Source: CAYNNQ01 sp964398785 (lineage in GTDB: Bacteria > Desulfobacterota > Desulfovibrionia > Desulfovibrionales > Desulfonatronovibrionaceae). From it: a DNA stretch of 64,000 nucleotides. The notes under the pieces are model-generated. The model did not search any database. It was not told the DNA's origin and saw only the letters and a list, made by a program, of their open reading frames with translations. The translations under genes and the position numbers were made by a program. Location of the stretch: positions 22,978 to 86,977 of the forward strand of contig CAYNNQ010000008.1 in assembly GCA_964398785.1 (NCBI GenBank), in the 5' to 3' direction. Positions 18,133 through 27,305 of the stretch are shown in pieces. Position 1 is the stretch's first letter. Each line of letters opens with the position of its first letter.

Positions 18133-18792
18133 CTAGAAACCATGCTCGCGCAAGAAATTCAAGGAAATTCCGGGATTGTCATTCCCGCTTCCCTCGTTTT
18201 CCCCTGTCCAGGGCTGTAGGAGATGCTGCACGTATTTGCCGATAAGATCTGTCTCCATATTTACCCGCGTTCCGTTTTTCCAGGAATTTATGGTGGTGTT
18301 TTTCTGGGTTTCCGGAATAATGTTTACTTCTAAAAAATCGCGGCCGCATTCATTGACTGTGAGACTGATGCCGTCCAGGCTCACGGAACCTTTGCGAACT
18401 ATCTGCCCTTGAAATTCTTCGGGAAACTCAAGCCTGTATATCCGGGAGCGACCAGATGGCCGTACATCGGTAACAACGGCCAGGCAATCGACATGTCCGG
18501 ACACGATGTGCCCACCCAGACGTTCCCCCATAGCCACAGCCCGTTCCAGATTCACCCGGGACCCGCTCCGGAGCTCCCCGAGATTGGTCTGGGCAAGAGT
18601 TTCCGTGGAAGCGTACATGCAGAGCTCTTTGCCGGAGTCTTCCAAAGACAGGCACGCCCCGTTTACAGCTATGCTCTCCCCGGTTTTGGGATGGGGAAAA
18701 GGAAAATCCGGAACCAGGGCAAGACGCATCTCCTTGCTTAAGCGATCCAAACGAACTATTTTTGCAGTTCCCGCAATCAGGCCGGTAAACAT
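18133..18792 (-). CDS. ribE: Riboflavin synthase alpha chain
   Basis: Converts two lumazine molecules to riboflavin and the ribitylaminouracil precursor. It is 219 residues with the two tandem lumazine-binding barrels of the family: the N-terminal one begins MFTGLIAGTAKI and contains AVNGACLSL, and the second contains GGHIVSGHVD and SLDGISLTVNE. The ATG at 18792 has GAGGG upstream and lies 2 bp after the ribD stop; an in-frame TTG two codons earlier is less likely. Confidence 0.94.
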   Translation of the reverse strand: MFTGLIAGTAKIVRLDRLSKEMRLALVPDFPFPHPKTGESIAVNGACLSLEDSGKELCMYASTETLAQTNLGELRSGSRVNLERAVAMGERLGGHIVSGHVDCLAVVTDVRPSGRSRIYRLEFPEEFQGQIVRKGSVSLDGISLTVNECGRDFLEVNIIPETQKNTTINSWKNGTRVNMETDLIGKYVQHLLQPWTGENEGSGNDNPGISLNFLREHGF

Positions 18793-18794
18793 GG

Positions 18795-19901
18795 TCAATC
18801 CCTCGGAAAAAGTTGCAGGAGGAGGTCGTCGCCCAGGCGGGAACAGGAAGCCAGGCGCAGATTATCCGTGGAATCCATGTCCGGGCGTTTATTACCGGTG
18901 AAATTGGTCTTGCCCTGTTCGTCGCCCAGAATCCGCGTCGCCTGGAACAACCAGATTTCCTGGGCCAGGCTGTCCTGGACCAAGCTGTTTGCCAGCCGTC
19001 CGCCCCCTTCGCACAAGCAATAGTGTATGTCCAGTTCTGAGCGCAAGCGTTTCAGCCCTTTTTGGAGGTCGATTCCTTTACGTTCAGTGGTGAGATCCCA
19101 AATTCGGCATCCCCGCTTGCTGAGGTCCTCGGCTTCTGCGGACTGGCATTGTCCAGAGTGGGTCCAGAAAATGGTTTGCCGGGCACGCCGGTTAACGAGT
19201 TGAGCATTCGTGTCTTTAGCCGCTAGATGCGACGTGACCACCACGGCCAGGGGTTGGGGGGTGTCAGCGCTCTGGTTACGAGAATCCAGCCCGGGATCGT
19301 CAAAGCGGAAGGTGTTCCCGCCCACGATCACCGCCCCCACTCTGGAGCGCAGCTCATGGACCTCCTCCCGGGCCGGTGCGCCTGTTATCCACCTGGAGTC
19401 ACCGGTACGCGTCGCGATCTTACCATCCAGAGTACAGGCCAACTTGAGATAGGTGTATGGGGTGTCTGTTTGGGTCCAGTGACGGAAATCCGCTATGAGA
19501 TCCGAACATATTCCCTCCGGATCACACAACTCCACCCGGACACCCTTTTCCCGCAAATATTCGAGTCCGTTTCCAGCCACTTGCGGATGGGGGTCCGTTA
19601 CCCCTGCAACGACCCGGGTGATTCCAGCATCGAGTATGGCTTGAGTGCAGGGCGGAGTCTTTCCGTGATGGTTGCATGGTTCCAGTGTGACTACAAGGGT
19701 ACACCGGGATAGATCTATCCCCCTTTCCCCGGCGTCCCGTATGGCCTCCACCTCGGCATGGTTCCGTCCATGAGCGACGTGCCATCCCCGCCCCACCACG
19801 CGATCCTGGTAAATAACAAGGGCGCCCACGCAGGGATTGGGAGCCGTGCGTCCCTTGCCCAAAAGGGCCAGATCCACCGCCTCGCGCATGAATTTATACA
19901 T
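18795..19901 (-). CDS. ribD: Bifunctional pyrimidine deaminase/reductase RibD
   Basis: Carries out deamination and then reduction of the GTP-derived pyrimidine in riboflavin synthesis. It is 368 residues. The N-terminal deaminase has the zinc motifs NHAEVEAI and PCNHHGKTPPCTQAIL (about residues 48-90). The C-terminal reductase begins near residue 145 (YLKLACTLDGKIA, then DSRWITG and FRFDDPGLD). A second ATG lies 4 codons in. There is no FMN riboswitch upstream; the gene is embedded in the operon 5 bp after the dCMP-deaminase-like gene. Confidence 0.95.
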   Translation of the reverse strand: MYKFMREAVDLALLGKGRTAPNPCVGALVIYQDRVVGRGWHVAHGRNHAEVEAIRDAGERGIDLSRCTLVVTLEPCNHHGKTPPCTQAILDAGITRVVAGVTDPHPQVAGNGLEYLREKGVRVELCDPEGICSDLIADFRHWTQTDTPYTYLKLACTLDGKIATRTGDSRWITGAPAREEVHELRSRVGAVIVGGNTFRFDDPGLDSRNQSADTPQPLAVVVTSHLAAKDTNAQLVNRRARQTIFWTHSGQCQSAEAEDLSKRGCRIWDLTTERKGIDLQKGLKRLRSELDIHYCLCEGGGRLANSLVQDSLAQEIWLFQATRILGDEQGKTNFTGNKRPDMDSTDNLRLASCSRLGDDLLLQLFPRD

Positions 19902-19906
19902 TTTTT

Positions 19907-20365
19907 TCAGTCCAAGGGCGTAAGTTCGAATCTTACCCCGGCCTCTTCAAGCATTTCCTGGGCCAATTCATCCGGGTACCCTTCTGCGAAAAAGATTTCC
20001 CGAATCTGGCAGTTTATAAGCATTTTGGAGCAGATAAGACAGGGTTGCGTGGTACAGTAGATGCTTGCTCCGCTGATGCTTACCCCGTGCACTGCTGCCT
20101 GGATAATGATATTTTGCTCCGCGTGCAGACCGCGGCAAAGTTCGTGACGGTGCCCGGATGGAATGTCCAATTGTTCGCGCAGACATCCGATGTCCAGGCA
20201 ATGGGCCATCCCCGAGGGGGCCCCGTTGTACCCGGTAGCCAAAATACGTTTATCCTTGACCGCTACTGCCCCTACACGGCGGCGCAAGCAGGTAGCCCGC
20301 TGCGAAACCAGCTGTGCAATGCGCATGTAGTATTCGTGCCAGGAAATGCGCTTTTCCGACATCAT
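19907..20365 (-). CDS. Deoxycytidylate deaminase-type protein (ComEB family)
   Basis: Zinc-dependent cytidine/deoxycytidylate deaminase of 152 residues, expected to convert dCMP to dUMP for thymidylate synthesis. The zinc site is GLHAEQNIIIQAA with TTQPCLICSKML; further Cys and His residues (CLDIGC, HELCRG) may form the second metal site of dCMP deaminases. It stands between glyA and ribD with gaps of 3 and 5 bp. The link with RibD, which has a related deaminase domain, appears to be operon context only. Confidence 0.85.
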   Translation of the reverse strand: MMSEKRISWHEYYMRIAQLVSQRATCLRRRVGAVAVKDKRILATGYNGAPSGMAHCLDIGCLREQLDIPSGHRHELCRGLHAEQNIIIQAAVHGVSISGASIYCTTQPCLICSKMLINCQIREIFFAEGYPDELAQEMLEEAGVRFELTPLD

Positions 20366-20368
20366 TGC

Positions 20369-21607
20369 CTACCAGGCAAACAAGGGAAAGTTGCGGGAGA
20401 AATCTTCGACTTCCCTGCGCACTTTCTCTATATTGTCCTCATTGTCCATATTCCTCAACACACGGTCGATCCAATCCGCTATGCGCTGCATCTCGTTTTC
20501 CTTCATGCCCCGCGTGGTCACGGCCGGGGTCCCTATCCGGATACCGGAAGTGACAAACGGGGACCTGGTCTCGAAGGGGACGGTGTTTTTGTTCACGGTT
20601 ATTCCGGCCTTGTCCAGAGCTATTTCCGCGTCTTTGCCGGTTATTTCCTTGTTCGTCAGATCTATGAGAATGAGGTGGTTGTCCGTGCCCCCGGAAACCA
20701 TTCCGTAATCGTTTTCACGGAATCTGTCGGCCATGGCCTGGGCGTTTTGGATTACCTGCTTTTGATATTGCTTGAACTGCGGTTTGAGGGCTTCCCCGAA
20801 GGCCACTGCCTTGGAAGCGATGACATGCATGAGCGGACCACCCTGAATGCCGGGGAATATTTGGGAATTCAGCTTTTTGCCGAACTCTTCCTCGGAGAGG
20901 ATCATCCCCCCCCGGGGGCCGCGCAGGGTCTTGTGCGTAGTGGTTGTGGTGAAATGGGCATGTCCGATCGGAGACGGATGCAGACCCGCGGCTATGAGGC
21001 CCGCGATATGGGCCATGTCCACAACAAGATGCGCCCCGTTTTCGTCAGCGATTTCCCGGAACCGGGCGAAATCAATGCTCCTGGGGTAGGCGCTGGCGCC
21101 GGCGATGATCAGCTTGGGCTTGTGTTTCCGGGCCATGTCCCGCACTTGGTTGTAGTCAATTGTCCCTGTTTCCTTGTCTACCCCGTAAAACTGCACGTTG
21201 TAGAATTTTCCGGAAAAATTGACCGGGCTTCCGTGGGTGAGGTGCCCGCCGTGGGAAAGGTCCATACCCAGGATTGTATCCCCAGGTTGCAAAACAGAGA
21301 AGTATACCCCCATGTTGGCTTGTGATCCGGAATGGGGCTGGACGTTGGCATAGTCGCTGGAAAATAGTTCGCAGGCCCTGTCCCGGGCAAGATCCTCGGC
21401 CTGGTCCACGAATTCGCACCCTCCGTAATAGCGCTTGCCCGGATAGCCTTCGGCATATTTATGGGTCATAACACTCCCCATGGCCTGCCGAACAGCCGGA
21501 GAAGTAAAATTTTCCGAAGCTATAAGCTCCAGTTTGGACAACTGCCGGTCTTCTTCCAGTTCAATAGCCTGGGTGATTTGTGGATCTTGCTCTTTTAATT
21601 CCTGCAT
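20369..21607 (-). CDS. glyA: Serine hydroxymethyltransferase
   Basis: PLP enzyme that interconverts serine and glycine and loads tetrahydrofolate with a one-carbon unit. It is 412 residues. The family core motifs are all present: ASENFTSPAVR (30-40), YAEGYPGKRYYGGCE (51-65), VVDMAHIAGL (195-204), and the PLP lysine Lys226 in TTTTHKTLRGPRGG. It lies 8 bp after fabF and 3 bp before the deaminase gene. Confidence 0.97.
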   Translation of the reverse strand: MQELKEQDPQITQAIELEEDRQLSKLELIASENFTSPAVRQAMGSVMTHKYAEGYPGKRYYGGCEFVDQAEDLARDRACELFSSDYANVQPHSGSQANMGVYFSVLQPGDTILGMDLSHGGHLTHGSPVNFSGKFYNVQFYGVDKETGTIDYNQVRDMARKHKPKLIIAGASAYPRSIDFARFREIADENGAHLVVDMAHIAGLIAAGLHPSPIGHAHFTTTTTHKTLRGPRGGMILSEEEFGKKLNSQIFPGIQGGPLMHVIASKAVAFGEALKPQFKQYQKQVIQNAQAMADRFRENDYGMVSGGTDNHLILIDLTNKEITGKDAEIALDKAGITVNKNTVPFETRSPFVTSGIRIGTPAVTTRGMKENEMQRIADWIDRVLRNMDNEDNIEKVRREVEDFSRNFPLFAW

Positions 21608-21615
21608 GGTTCTCC

Positions 21616-22854
21616 TTATGTTTTGAAATGTTTAAACAGGATACTGGCGTTTGTCCCGCCGAACCCGAAGGAATTGCAGAGTGCGTAATTCATATCCTGC
21701 TTTTTCGAACCGCCAGGTGTATAATCAAGATCGCATTCCGGATCTGGATTATCCAAGTTGATTGTCCCGGGGACCTTCCCTTCTTTTATGGACATTACGC
21801 TGAATACGCTTTCAATCCCTCCGGCCGCGCCGAGCGTGTGCCCGATCATGGATTTGTTCGCGGTTAGACTTATATCATAACTGTGTTTCCCGAACACGCT
21901 TTTTATAGCCCGGGTTTCACACTGGTCATTCAATTGGGTGGATGTGCCGTGGGCGTTTATGTGCTCAATATCCTGCGGTTCAGCATCCGCTTCCCGGAGG
22001 GCCCCTTTCATGGCAAGAGCCATCCCTTCCCCGGATTCTTCCGGGGCGGTCATATGGAAGGCGTCTGCGGAAGATCCGAAACCCACCACTTCGGCATATA
22101 TGTCCGCTCCGCGTTTCCGGGCGCTTTCCAGGGATTCCAGGAGTAATAGCCCGCAGCCTTCTCCGATGACGAAGCCATCCCGGTCGTGATCAAAAGGACG
22201 ACTGGATTTTTCCGGTTCCTGGTTGCGCGTGGAAAGGGCGCGCATGGCATTGAATCCGGAAACGGCCATGGGAGTGATAGTGGACTCCACCCCGCCGGTA
22301 ATCATGAAATCCGCACGTCCCAGTTTGATTTCCGAAAAGGCGTAACCCACTGCATGCAGCCCGGAGGCGCAGGCGGAAGTGGTAGCCAGATTCGGTCCCC
22401 TGGCTCCGGTGAGTATGGAGATTTGCCCGCTGGCCATATTGGAGATTAGCATGGGGATATAAAAGGGTGATATCCTTTTGGGTCCGTTTTTCATCAGCTT
22501 GGAGTGGAAGCTCTCGATTGTTTCCAACCCGCCCAAACCGCATCCAATGATTATCCCGCATTCCGGACCCAGGGATTGTCCCTCCAGTCCGGTATTCTGC
22601 ATCAGCATACGGGCGGAGGCTACCGCAAAGTGACAGAAGCGGTCCATGCGCTTGGTCTGTTTGTAGGGGATGTGCTCGGTGATATCCAGGTCTTTGACCT
22701 CGGCTGCAATTTGGGTAGCGTACTGGGAACAGTCGAACCTGGTGAGTTTGTCTACTCCGTTCTTCCCGGCCAGGAGATTGTTCCAGCTTGTGTCCAGATC
22801 ATTGCCGATGGGAGTAACTCCGGAGAGACCGGTAACAACTACTCTGTTTGTCAT
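21616..22854 (-). CDS. fabF: 3-oxoacyl-ACP synthase II
   Basis: Elongating condensing enzyme (KAS II) of fatty-acid synthesis. It is 412 residues from the ATG at 22854. The catalytic triad is Cys162 (SACASG), His in NAHGTSTQLND and His in MIGHTLGAAGG. The open frame runs a further 91 codons upstream into repeat-derived sequence with no similarity to KAS enzymes, so the longer start is rejected. It is separated from acpP by 416 bp, unlike the usual tight acpP-fabF junction, because a repeat lies between them. Confidence 0.96.
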   Translation of the reverse strand: MTNRVVVTGLSGVTPIGNDLDTSWNNLLAGKNGVDKLTRFDCSQYATQIAAEVKDLDITEHIPYKQTKRMDRFCHFAVASARMLMQNTGLEGQSLGPECGIIIGCGLGGLETIESFHSKLMKNGPKRISPFYIPMLISNMASGQISILTGARGPNLATTSACASGLHAVGYAFSEIKLGRADFMITGGVESTITPMAVSGFNAMRALSTRNQEPEKSSRPFDHDRDGFVIGEGCGLLLLESLESARKRGADIYAEVVGFGSSADAFHMTAPEESGEGMALAMKGALREADAEPQDIEHINAHGTSTQLNDQCETRAIKSVFGKHSYDISLTANKSMIGHTLGAAGGIESVFSVMSIKEGKVPGTINLDNPDPECDLDYTPGGSKKQDMNYALCNSFGFGGTNASILFKHFKT

Positions 22855-23081
22855 AAGCACCGTCTTTATAGGGTTTGTATCCCTCGGGTTCAGCCGTGCA
22901 ATGCGGCTTTGGCTCCGGGATAACAGCCGGTATTTCCTGGTACGCGCATTTTTAAAGGGGGGCAAAGTATTTTGCACCCCATAAGTCCTAATTCCGCGGA
23001 AGAAAGAAATTGTTGTACTTAAAGGCCTGCTTCTCGGTAGCTGCCTGTAAGCGTGAGAAAATATGCTACTCTGGCGAAGGG

Positions 23082-23225
23082 CATGGATCTTTTGTATTTC
23101 CTGGGCCTGATCCTTTCCGGCATTCAAAGTCGTATTTTGAATGCCGGAATTGTCGGTTAAGTATGCAAAGGGATCAGGCGACGAAAATCCACAGATAGCG
23201 TCAGAGAGCCGGAAATATTCTTATA
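23082..23225 (+). repeat. Repeat A copy 8 (decayed) between acpP and fabF
   Basis: The left arm GGATCTTTTGTATTTCCTGG then GCCTGATCC, the inner hairpin CCGGCATTCAAA with its complement (about 23117-23146), and the right arm GGGATCAGGCGACGAAAATC, CACAG and AGAGAGCCGG fit family A. It lies in the 416-bp stretch 22855-23270 that splits an otherwise tight fatty-acid operon. The remaining bases (22855-23080) show no gene or clear promoter. On the minus strand the hairpin is followed by few T residues, so it is not an obvious terminator. Confidence 0.6.
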
Positions 23226-23270
23226 CGCCAGCTAACCGGAGGACAAGAGTCCCAGGAGCTGATCGTTCGG

Positions 23271-23501
23271 TTATTGATTGGCTTGAATATATTTGACTGC
23301 GTCCTGGACTGTCAAAATTTCTTGGGCTTTTTCGTCGTCGATCTCCACCCCGAATTCCTCTTCCATGGCCATTATAAGCTCTGTCAAATCTAGGGAATCG
23401 GCTCCAAGGTCATCCACGAATTTGGCCTCCGGCTTGACTTGGTCCGCATTCACTCCCAGCTGGTCGACAATAATCTCCTGAATTTTTTCCTGCACAGACA
23501 T
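23271..23501 (-). CDS. acpP: Acyl carrier protein
   Basis: Small acidic carrier of growing acyl chains. It is 76 residues, rich in Asp and Glu, with the phosphopantetheine serine at Ser36 in GADSLDLTEL. The second residue after the Ser-Leu-Asp is Thr rather than the more common Val-Glu, within normal variation. It sits 36 bp after fabG, the usual fabH-fabG-acpP order. Confidence 0.97.
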   Translation of the reverse strand: MSVQEKIQEIIVDQLGVNADQVKPEAKFVDDLGADSLDLTELIMAMEEEFGVEIDDEKAQEILTVQDAVKYIQANQ

Positions 23502-23537
23502 CTTGTACCTCCCGATTTGAATTTTACTCTCAGTTGT

Positions 23538-24281
23538 TTACATATACATTCCGCCGTTGACGCCCAAGACTTGACCGGTGATGTATTGGGCTCCAGGCGA
23601 GGCCAGAAAAGATACGGTCCGGGCCACGTCTTCCGCTTCCCCGAATTTTTTTCCGGGGATCTTGTCCAGGTATTGTTCCCGCATATCCTCGGGGAGGGCG
23701 GAAGTCATATCTGTGGAAATAAACCCCGGAGCAACTGCATTGACCGTTATATTCCGGGGAGCCAACTCCTGGGCGGCACTTTTGGTCAAACCGATTATGC
23801 CCGCCTTGGCCGCAGTGTAATTGGTCTGTCCGGCATTTCCGGCCTGGGCTGTAACCGAACTAATATTTACGATCCTGCCGTATTTTTGGCGCATCATGAT
23901 TTTCGCTGCCTGTTGTAGGCAGTAGAAGGTCCCGGAAAGATTCACCCGTAGGACATCTTCCCATTGTTTTTCTTTCAGCCGGACCAAAAGGCCGTCCTGG
24001 GTCAACCCGGCATTGTTCACCAAAACTTCCAGCCGGACCTGGTCCTTGATTTCCCGGGCGAAAAATTCCTGGATACTGGAAGAATCCCCTATGTCCAAAG
24101 GAAAGGATTGAGCCCGTCCTCCTTCGTCCTCGATACGGGAGCAGACTTCCCGGGCCAGTTCCGGTTTGCTTACATAGGTCAGGTAGACCAGGTATCCGTC
24201 TGCAGCCAGTTGCCGAGCTATTTCCTGTCCGATTCCCCGGGATCCGCCGGTGACCAGAGCGGTCTTGTCCTTTTCGCTCAT
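23538..24281 (-). CDS. fabG: 3-oxoacyl-ACP reductase
   Basis: NADPH-dependent short-chain dehydrogenase that reduces beta-ketoacyl-ACP. It is 247 residues. The cofactor loop is TGGSRGIG (11-18), the NNAG motif is at 89-92, and the catalytic Ser (141/142), Tyr155 and Lys159 lie in NISSVTAQAG and YTAAKAG. The C-terminus ends GQVLGVNGGMYM, as in FabG. It comes between fabH and acpP. Confidence 0.95.
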   Translation of the reverse strand: MSEKDKTALVTGGSRGIGQEIARQLAADGYLVYLTYVSKPELAREVCSRIEDEGGRAQSFPLDIGDSSSIQEFFAREIKDQVRLEVLVNNAGLTQDGLLVRLKEKQWEDVLRVNLSGTFYCLQQAAKIMMRQKYGRIVNISSVTAQAGNAGQTNYTAAKAGIIGLTKSAAQELAPRNITVNAVAPGFISTDMTSALPEDMREQYLDKIPGKKFGEAEDVARTVSFLASPGAQYITGQVLGVNGGMYM

Positions 24282-24347
24282 GTAAGCTCCTCAGTTTTGG
24301 CTGTTGAACTTGTCTTCCGGAAATCAATCTTTAATTTCAAAAAGTCC

Positions 24348-25328
24348 TTAAAAATCTATAAGGGCGGCTCCCCAGGTGAAACCGCCTCCGAAAGCAACTA
24401 TCAATACCCTGTGCCCCTTGCGTATCCGGCCCGTCTCCCAGGCTTCGGCAAGGGCTATGGGCACAGAGGCCGCGGATGTGTTCCCGTATTTTTCCACATT
24501 TACGTATACCTGATCCGGTGCGGCATCAAGCTTTTTACCCAGGGCATCAATGATCCGGATATTGGCCTGATGGGGGACAATAAGGTCAATGTCCTTTGTG
24601 CGCAAGTTGTTGCGCTTCAGGATTTCTTCGGCGATATCCCGCATGGAGTTCACGGCGTTTTTGAACACCTCACGCCCCTCCATCTGGACAAAGAACTCTT
24701 CTTCTATGGTCTCGCCCTGCTTTATCCGGTCGCGGGATCCGCCGCCCTTAACAGTCAATAGATGTCCGAGAGATCCGTCTGCCTTGAGCAGGACATCCCG
24801 GACAGTAGCTCCGTTGTTTTGGTTACTGACCACCGCGGCACCGGCACCGTCCCCGAATAGGACGCACGTGGCTCTGTCCCGGAAATTTATACGCGAAGTC
24901 ACTATTTCCGAGGCCACCAGAAGGATGTTTGCCTCGGGGTGCACCGCGGTCAAACCGCGGCACATTTCCAGTCCATAAGTAAATCCGGTGCATGCGGTGT
25001 TGACGTCAAAACAGGGGATGTGCCCCAGGCCCATGCGCTCCTGAAGGCAGCAGGAGGCATTGGGTACATAGTAGTCCGGAGTGAAGGTAGGAAGCACCAA
25101 ATGAGTGATTTGCCCCGCCTCGAGACCAGATTCTTCCATGGCCCGGCGCGCCGCTTCCAGGCCCAGTTCCGAGCATGATTCCTCCACTGCCATTCGGCGT
25201 TCCCTGATCCCCGTCCGGGTGGTTATCCACTCGTCAGAGGTGTCCACTATTTTTTCCAGATCGAAATTGGTCAGCCTGGTAGGGGGGACGTAAAAGCCCA
25301 GACCGGAAATTTTTGCGTTTGTAGGCAT
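24348..25328 (-). CDS. fabH: 3-oxoacyl-ACP synthase III
   Basis: Initiating condensing enzyme that joins acetyl-CoA to malonyl-ACP. It is 326 residues. The catalytic residues are Cys113 (NTACTGFTYGL), His in VPHQANIRI (about 243) and Asn in KYGNTSAAS (about 273). The motif GDGAGAAVV is also present. It lies downstream of plsX (104-bp gap) and 66 bp before fabG. Confidence 0.95.
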   Translation of the reverse strand: MPTNAKISGLGFYVPPTRLTNFDLEKIVDTSDEWITTRTGIRERRMAVEESCSELGLEAARRAMEESGLEAGQITHLVLPTFTPDYYVPNASCCLQERMGLGHIPCFDVNTACTGFTYGLEMCRGLTAVHPEANILLVASEIVTSRINFRDRATCVLFGDGAGAAVVSNQNNGATVRDVLLKADGSLGHLLTVKGGGSRDRIKQGETIEEEFFVQMEGREVFKNAVNSMRDIAEEILKRNNLRTKDIDLIVPHQANIRIIDALGKKLDAAPDQVYVNVEKYGNTSAASVPIALAEAWETGRIRKGHRVLIVAFGGGFTWGAALIDF

Positions 25329-25432
25329 TTGAGTGAACCTAGATTTGAGATGGTTTTGTTTACGTTAGTCTTCTTGAAAATGTACGGGACTTCCGACAGT
25401 GACAACAGAGTTATAAAAAAATTTCGTTTTTT

Positions 25433-26503
25433 TCAGCTTTCCGCTGTTGGTGCATCCCCGGTCTGGACCTTTTTGCCCAGGATATTCAATTCTTTATTGG
25501 TGGCCATGCCCCGGGCCATATGTTCATTGGCCTTGTTGGCCACAAAGGAGCCGGCCATGCGTGTGGCATTGTACACCGCCTTGGGATTGGAGGAGCCGTG
25601 GCAGACGATGGTGATCCCTTTAAGGCCTAGAAGTGGGGCGCCTCCGTACTCGGCATAGTCGATCCGTCTGTTGAAGTTTTTAAGTGCACGTATTCCCAAA
25701 AGAAAACCTACCCGCCCCAAAATGCTTTTTTTGACTTCAAGTTTGAGGATGTTGCTCAGGGACAAAGCCAGGCCTTCCATCAGCTTAAGGGAAACATTGC
25801 CTACAAACCCGTCGCAGAGAAAAATGTCCACATCTCCCTTGAACAGGTCCCGCCCCTCGACATTGCCAATAAAGTTTAGGGAGGACATGCCAAGCAGACG
25901 CGCTGTTTCCCGCACCAGGTTGTTACCTTTTCCTGCCTCTTCACCTATGGTCAAAATCCCCGTGCGGGGGGTTTTCATGTGTAGGACGTCCTTGGCCAGG
26001 ACATCAGCCATTATCCCGAATTGTACCAAATGGTGTGGCTTGCATTCCACGTTGGCCCCCACGTCCACAAGGATGGCCGGTCCCTTTTCCGTGGGTAGGA
26101 TGGAAGCCAGAGCTGGACGCTCTATGCCTTCGATCCGGCCAAGGATGAATACTCCACTGCCCAGAGTGGCTCCTGAATTCCCGGCACTCACCACTCCGTC
26201 CGCTTCTTTTTGGCGCACCTTGCGAAAGGCCACCTGGATGGAGGAGTCCTTGTATCTCCGCAGTGCCTCGGAAGGCTTTTCAGACATGCCCACTGTTTCC
26301 GGGGCATGAGCTATCTCTACATCCAGTCCGTCGGTATTATGTGCGGATAACTCCTTGGATAACCTTTCTTCGTCTCCAACCAGCAGCAAAGAAAGATCGT
26401 CTTTTCGTGCGGCTTTCAGCGCACCGGGTATAACCACTTCCGGTCCTTTGTCGCCGCCCATGGCATCAATAGCCAGGCGAGGCTTCTTGGGGGGACCGGG
26501 CAT
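25433..26503 (-). CDS. plsX: Phosphate acyltransferase PlsX
   Basis: Makes acyl-phosphate from acyl-ACP for the PlsY route of phospholipid synthesis; peripheral membrane enzyme. It is 356 residues. Motifs are AIDAMGGDKGPEVVIPGAL at the N-terminus, SAGNSGATL (about 108), ILVDVGANVECKP and LCDGFVGNVSLKLMEG. The ATG at 26503 is 3 bp after the rpmF stop, so both should be translated together. Confidence 0.95.
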   Translation of the reverse strand: MPGPPKKPRLAIDAMGGDKGPEVVIPGALKAARKDDLSLLLVGDEERLSKELSAHNTDGLDVEIAHAPETVGMSEKPSEALRRYKDSSIQVAFRKVRQKEADGVVSAGNSGATLGSGVFILGRIEGIERPALASILPTEKGPAILVDVGANVECKPHHLVQFGIMADVLAKDVLHMKTPRTGILTIGEEAGKGNNLVRETARLLGMSSLNFIGNVEGRDLFKGDVDIFLCDGFVGNVSLKLMEGLALSLSNILKLEVKKSILGRVGFLLGIRALKNFNRRIDYAEYGGAPLLGLKGITIVCHGSSNPKAVYNATRMAGSFVANKANEHMARGMATNKELNILGKKVQTGDAPTAES

Positions 26504-26506
26504 GAT

Positions 26507-26668
26507 CTAGTACTGACGCCTCTTGTATTTGCCGCATTTGGGGCAGATGCGATGTGGCAGGGTGGTTTCCCCACATTCGCAGTAGATTACGTTGGGTACG
26601 GGGACATGATCGTGTGCCCGGCGCATATTCCTTCTGGACTTGGATGTCTTTTTCTTGGGAAGAGCCAT
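26507..26668 (-). CDS. rpmF: 50S ribosomal protein L32
   Basis: A 53-residue ribosomal protein. It starts MALPKKKTSKSRRNMRRAHD, the L32 hallmark, and ends KYKRRQY. Four cysteines (Cys30 and Cys32 in YCEC; Cys43 and Cys46 in ICPKC) make the zinc-binding form. It lies between yceD and plsX, the conserved order, with 3 bp to plsX and 19 bp from yceD. Confidence 0.96.
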   Translation of the reverse strand: MALPKKKTSKSRRNMRRAHDHVPVPNVIYCECGETTLPHRICPKCGKYKRRQY

Positions 26669-26687
26669 TTCTAAGCACCTCTCCTTG

Positions 26688-27215
26688 TTATTTGGATATT
26701 TTTATTTTTTTGAATATTTCCAGCCGTGGGTCGGTCTTTTCTGTGGAGCAGGAACAAGGACCTTCATTCAGGTCCTTCCCGCAATGAGGGCAGAGTCCCT
26801 TGCATTCCTCGGAGCACAGGATTTTGCCCGGCAGAGACAGATTGAACTGTTCCCACATCAAATGTTCAATATTCAGTTCCCAGTGGCCGCTTATCTCTCG
26901 AAGCAGGGACTCCAAAGGTGTATCCGAAGCGGCGGAAAAGTCTTCAAATATTTGAAATTTCCGATCAACCCCCACTTTCGCTGATTTGAGACAGCGCTCG
27001 CAGGGCAGGCTGAATACCCCTTTCAGATACCCGGTAAGTAAAAAGCCTTCGGATTGGGGGAGTACATGCAGGCCCAGCTGTATATCACTTTCCGGGCTGC
27101 CCTGCATGCTGTGCTTATGCAGCAATTCATCCCAGTCCCTGCTTTCTTCAAATGAAAAGTCCCGGCCTTGAGCCGGGATATCGGTCAGTTCCAGCCATGT
27201 ATACAACTTGATCAC
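26688..27215 (-). CDS. YceD/DUF177 family protein, likely ribosome or 23S rRNA related
   Basis: 175 residues of the DUF177 family, which almost always precedes rpmF; plant and bacterial relatives act in 23S rRNA accumulation. A central FSLPCERCLK motif and a Cys-rich C-terminus (ILCSEECKGLCPHCGKDLN, then PCSC) fit a zinc-binding form. The frame opens at a GTG at 27215, where the only ribosome-like AGGTGAT overlaps the codon itself; a TTG at 27206 has better spacing, so the exact start is open. It is the first gene of the long minus-strand operon. Confidence 0.85.
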   Translation of the reverse strand: MIKLYTWLELTDIPAQGRDFSFEESRDWDELLHKHSMQGSPESDIQLGLHVLPQSEGFLLTGYLKGVFSLPCERCLKSAKVGVDRKFQIFEDFSAASDTPLESLLREISGHWELNIEHLMWEQFNLSLPGKILCSEECKGLCPHCGKDLNEGPCSCSTEKTDPRLEIFKKIKISK

Positions 27216-27229
27216 CTCGAGCTATTTCA

Positions 27230-27257
27230 TGTATATGCGAGCCGTTTTGATTGTCAA
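27230..27257 (-). promoter_or_regulatory. Candidate sigma-70 promoter of the yceD operon
   Basis: On the minus strand a perfect -35 box TTGACA (27257-27252) is followed after 16 bp by TATACA (27235-27230). The predicted transcription start would lie very close to the GTG/TTG start of yceD, giving a very short leader. This is the only strong promoter-like pair I see ahead of the colinear block that runs down to lptE. Confidence 0.5.
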
Positions 27258-27305
27258 GTTTTTTACCCTTGCTTTTTTTCAAGGAGGAGTTTATACATCC
27301 TTGTT

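Noticed and set aside
18734..20400. FMN riboswitch for the riboflavin genes
   Set aside because: The rib genes are inside a tightly packed operon; there is no leader space and no conserved riboswitch core.
20045..21325. 426-codon plus-strand open frame
   Set aside because: It is antisense to glyA and the deaminase gene, which have complete family motifs in the other strand; the translation has no domain character.
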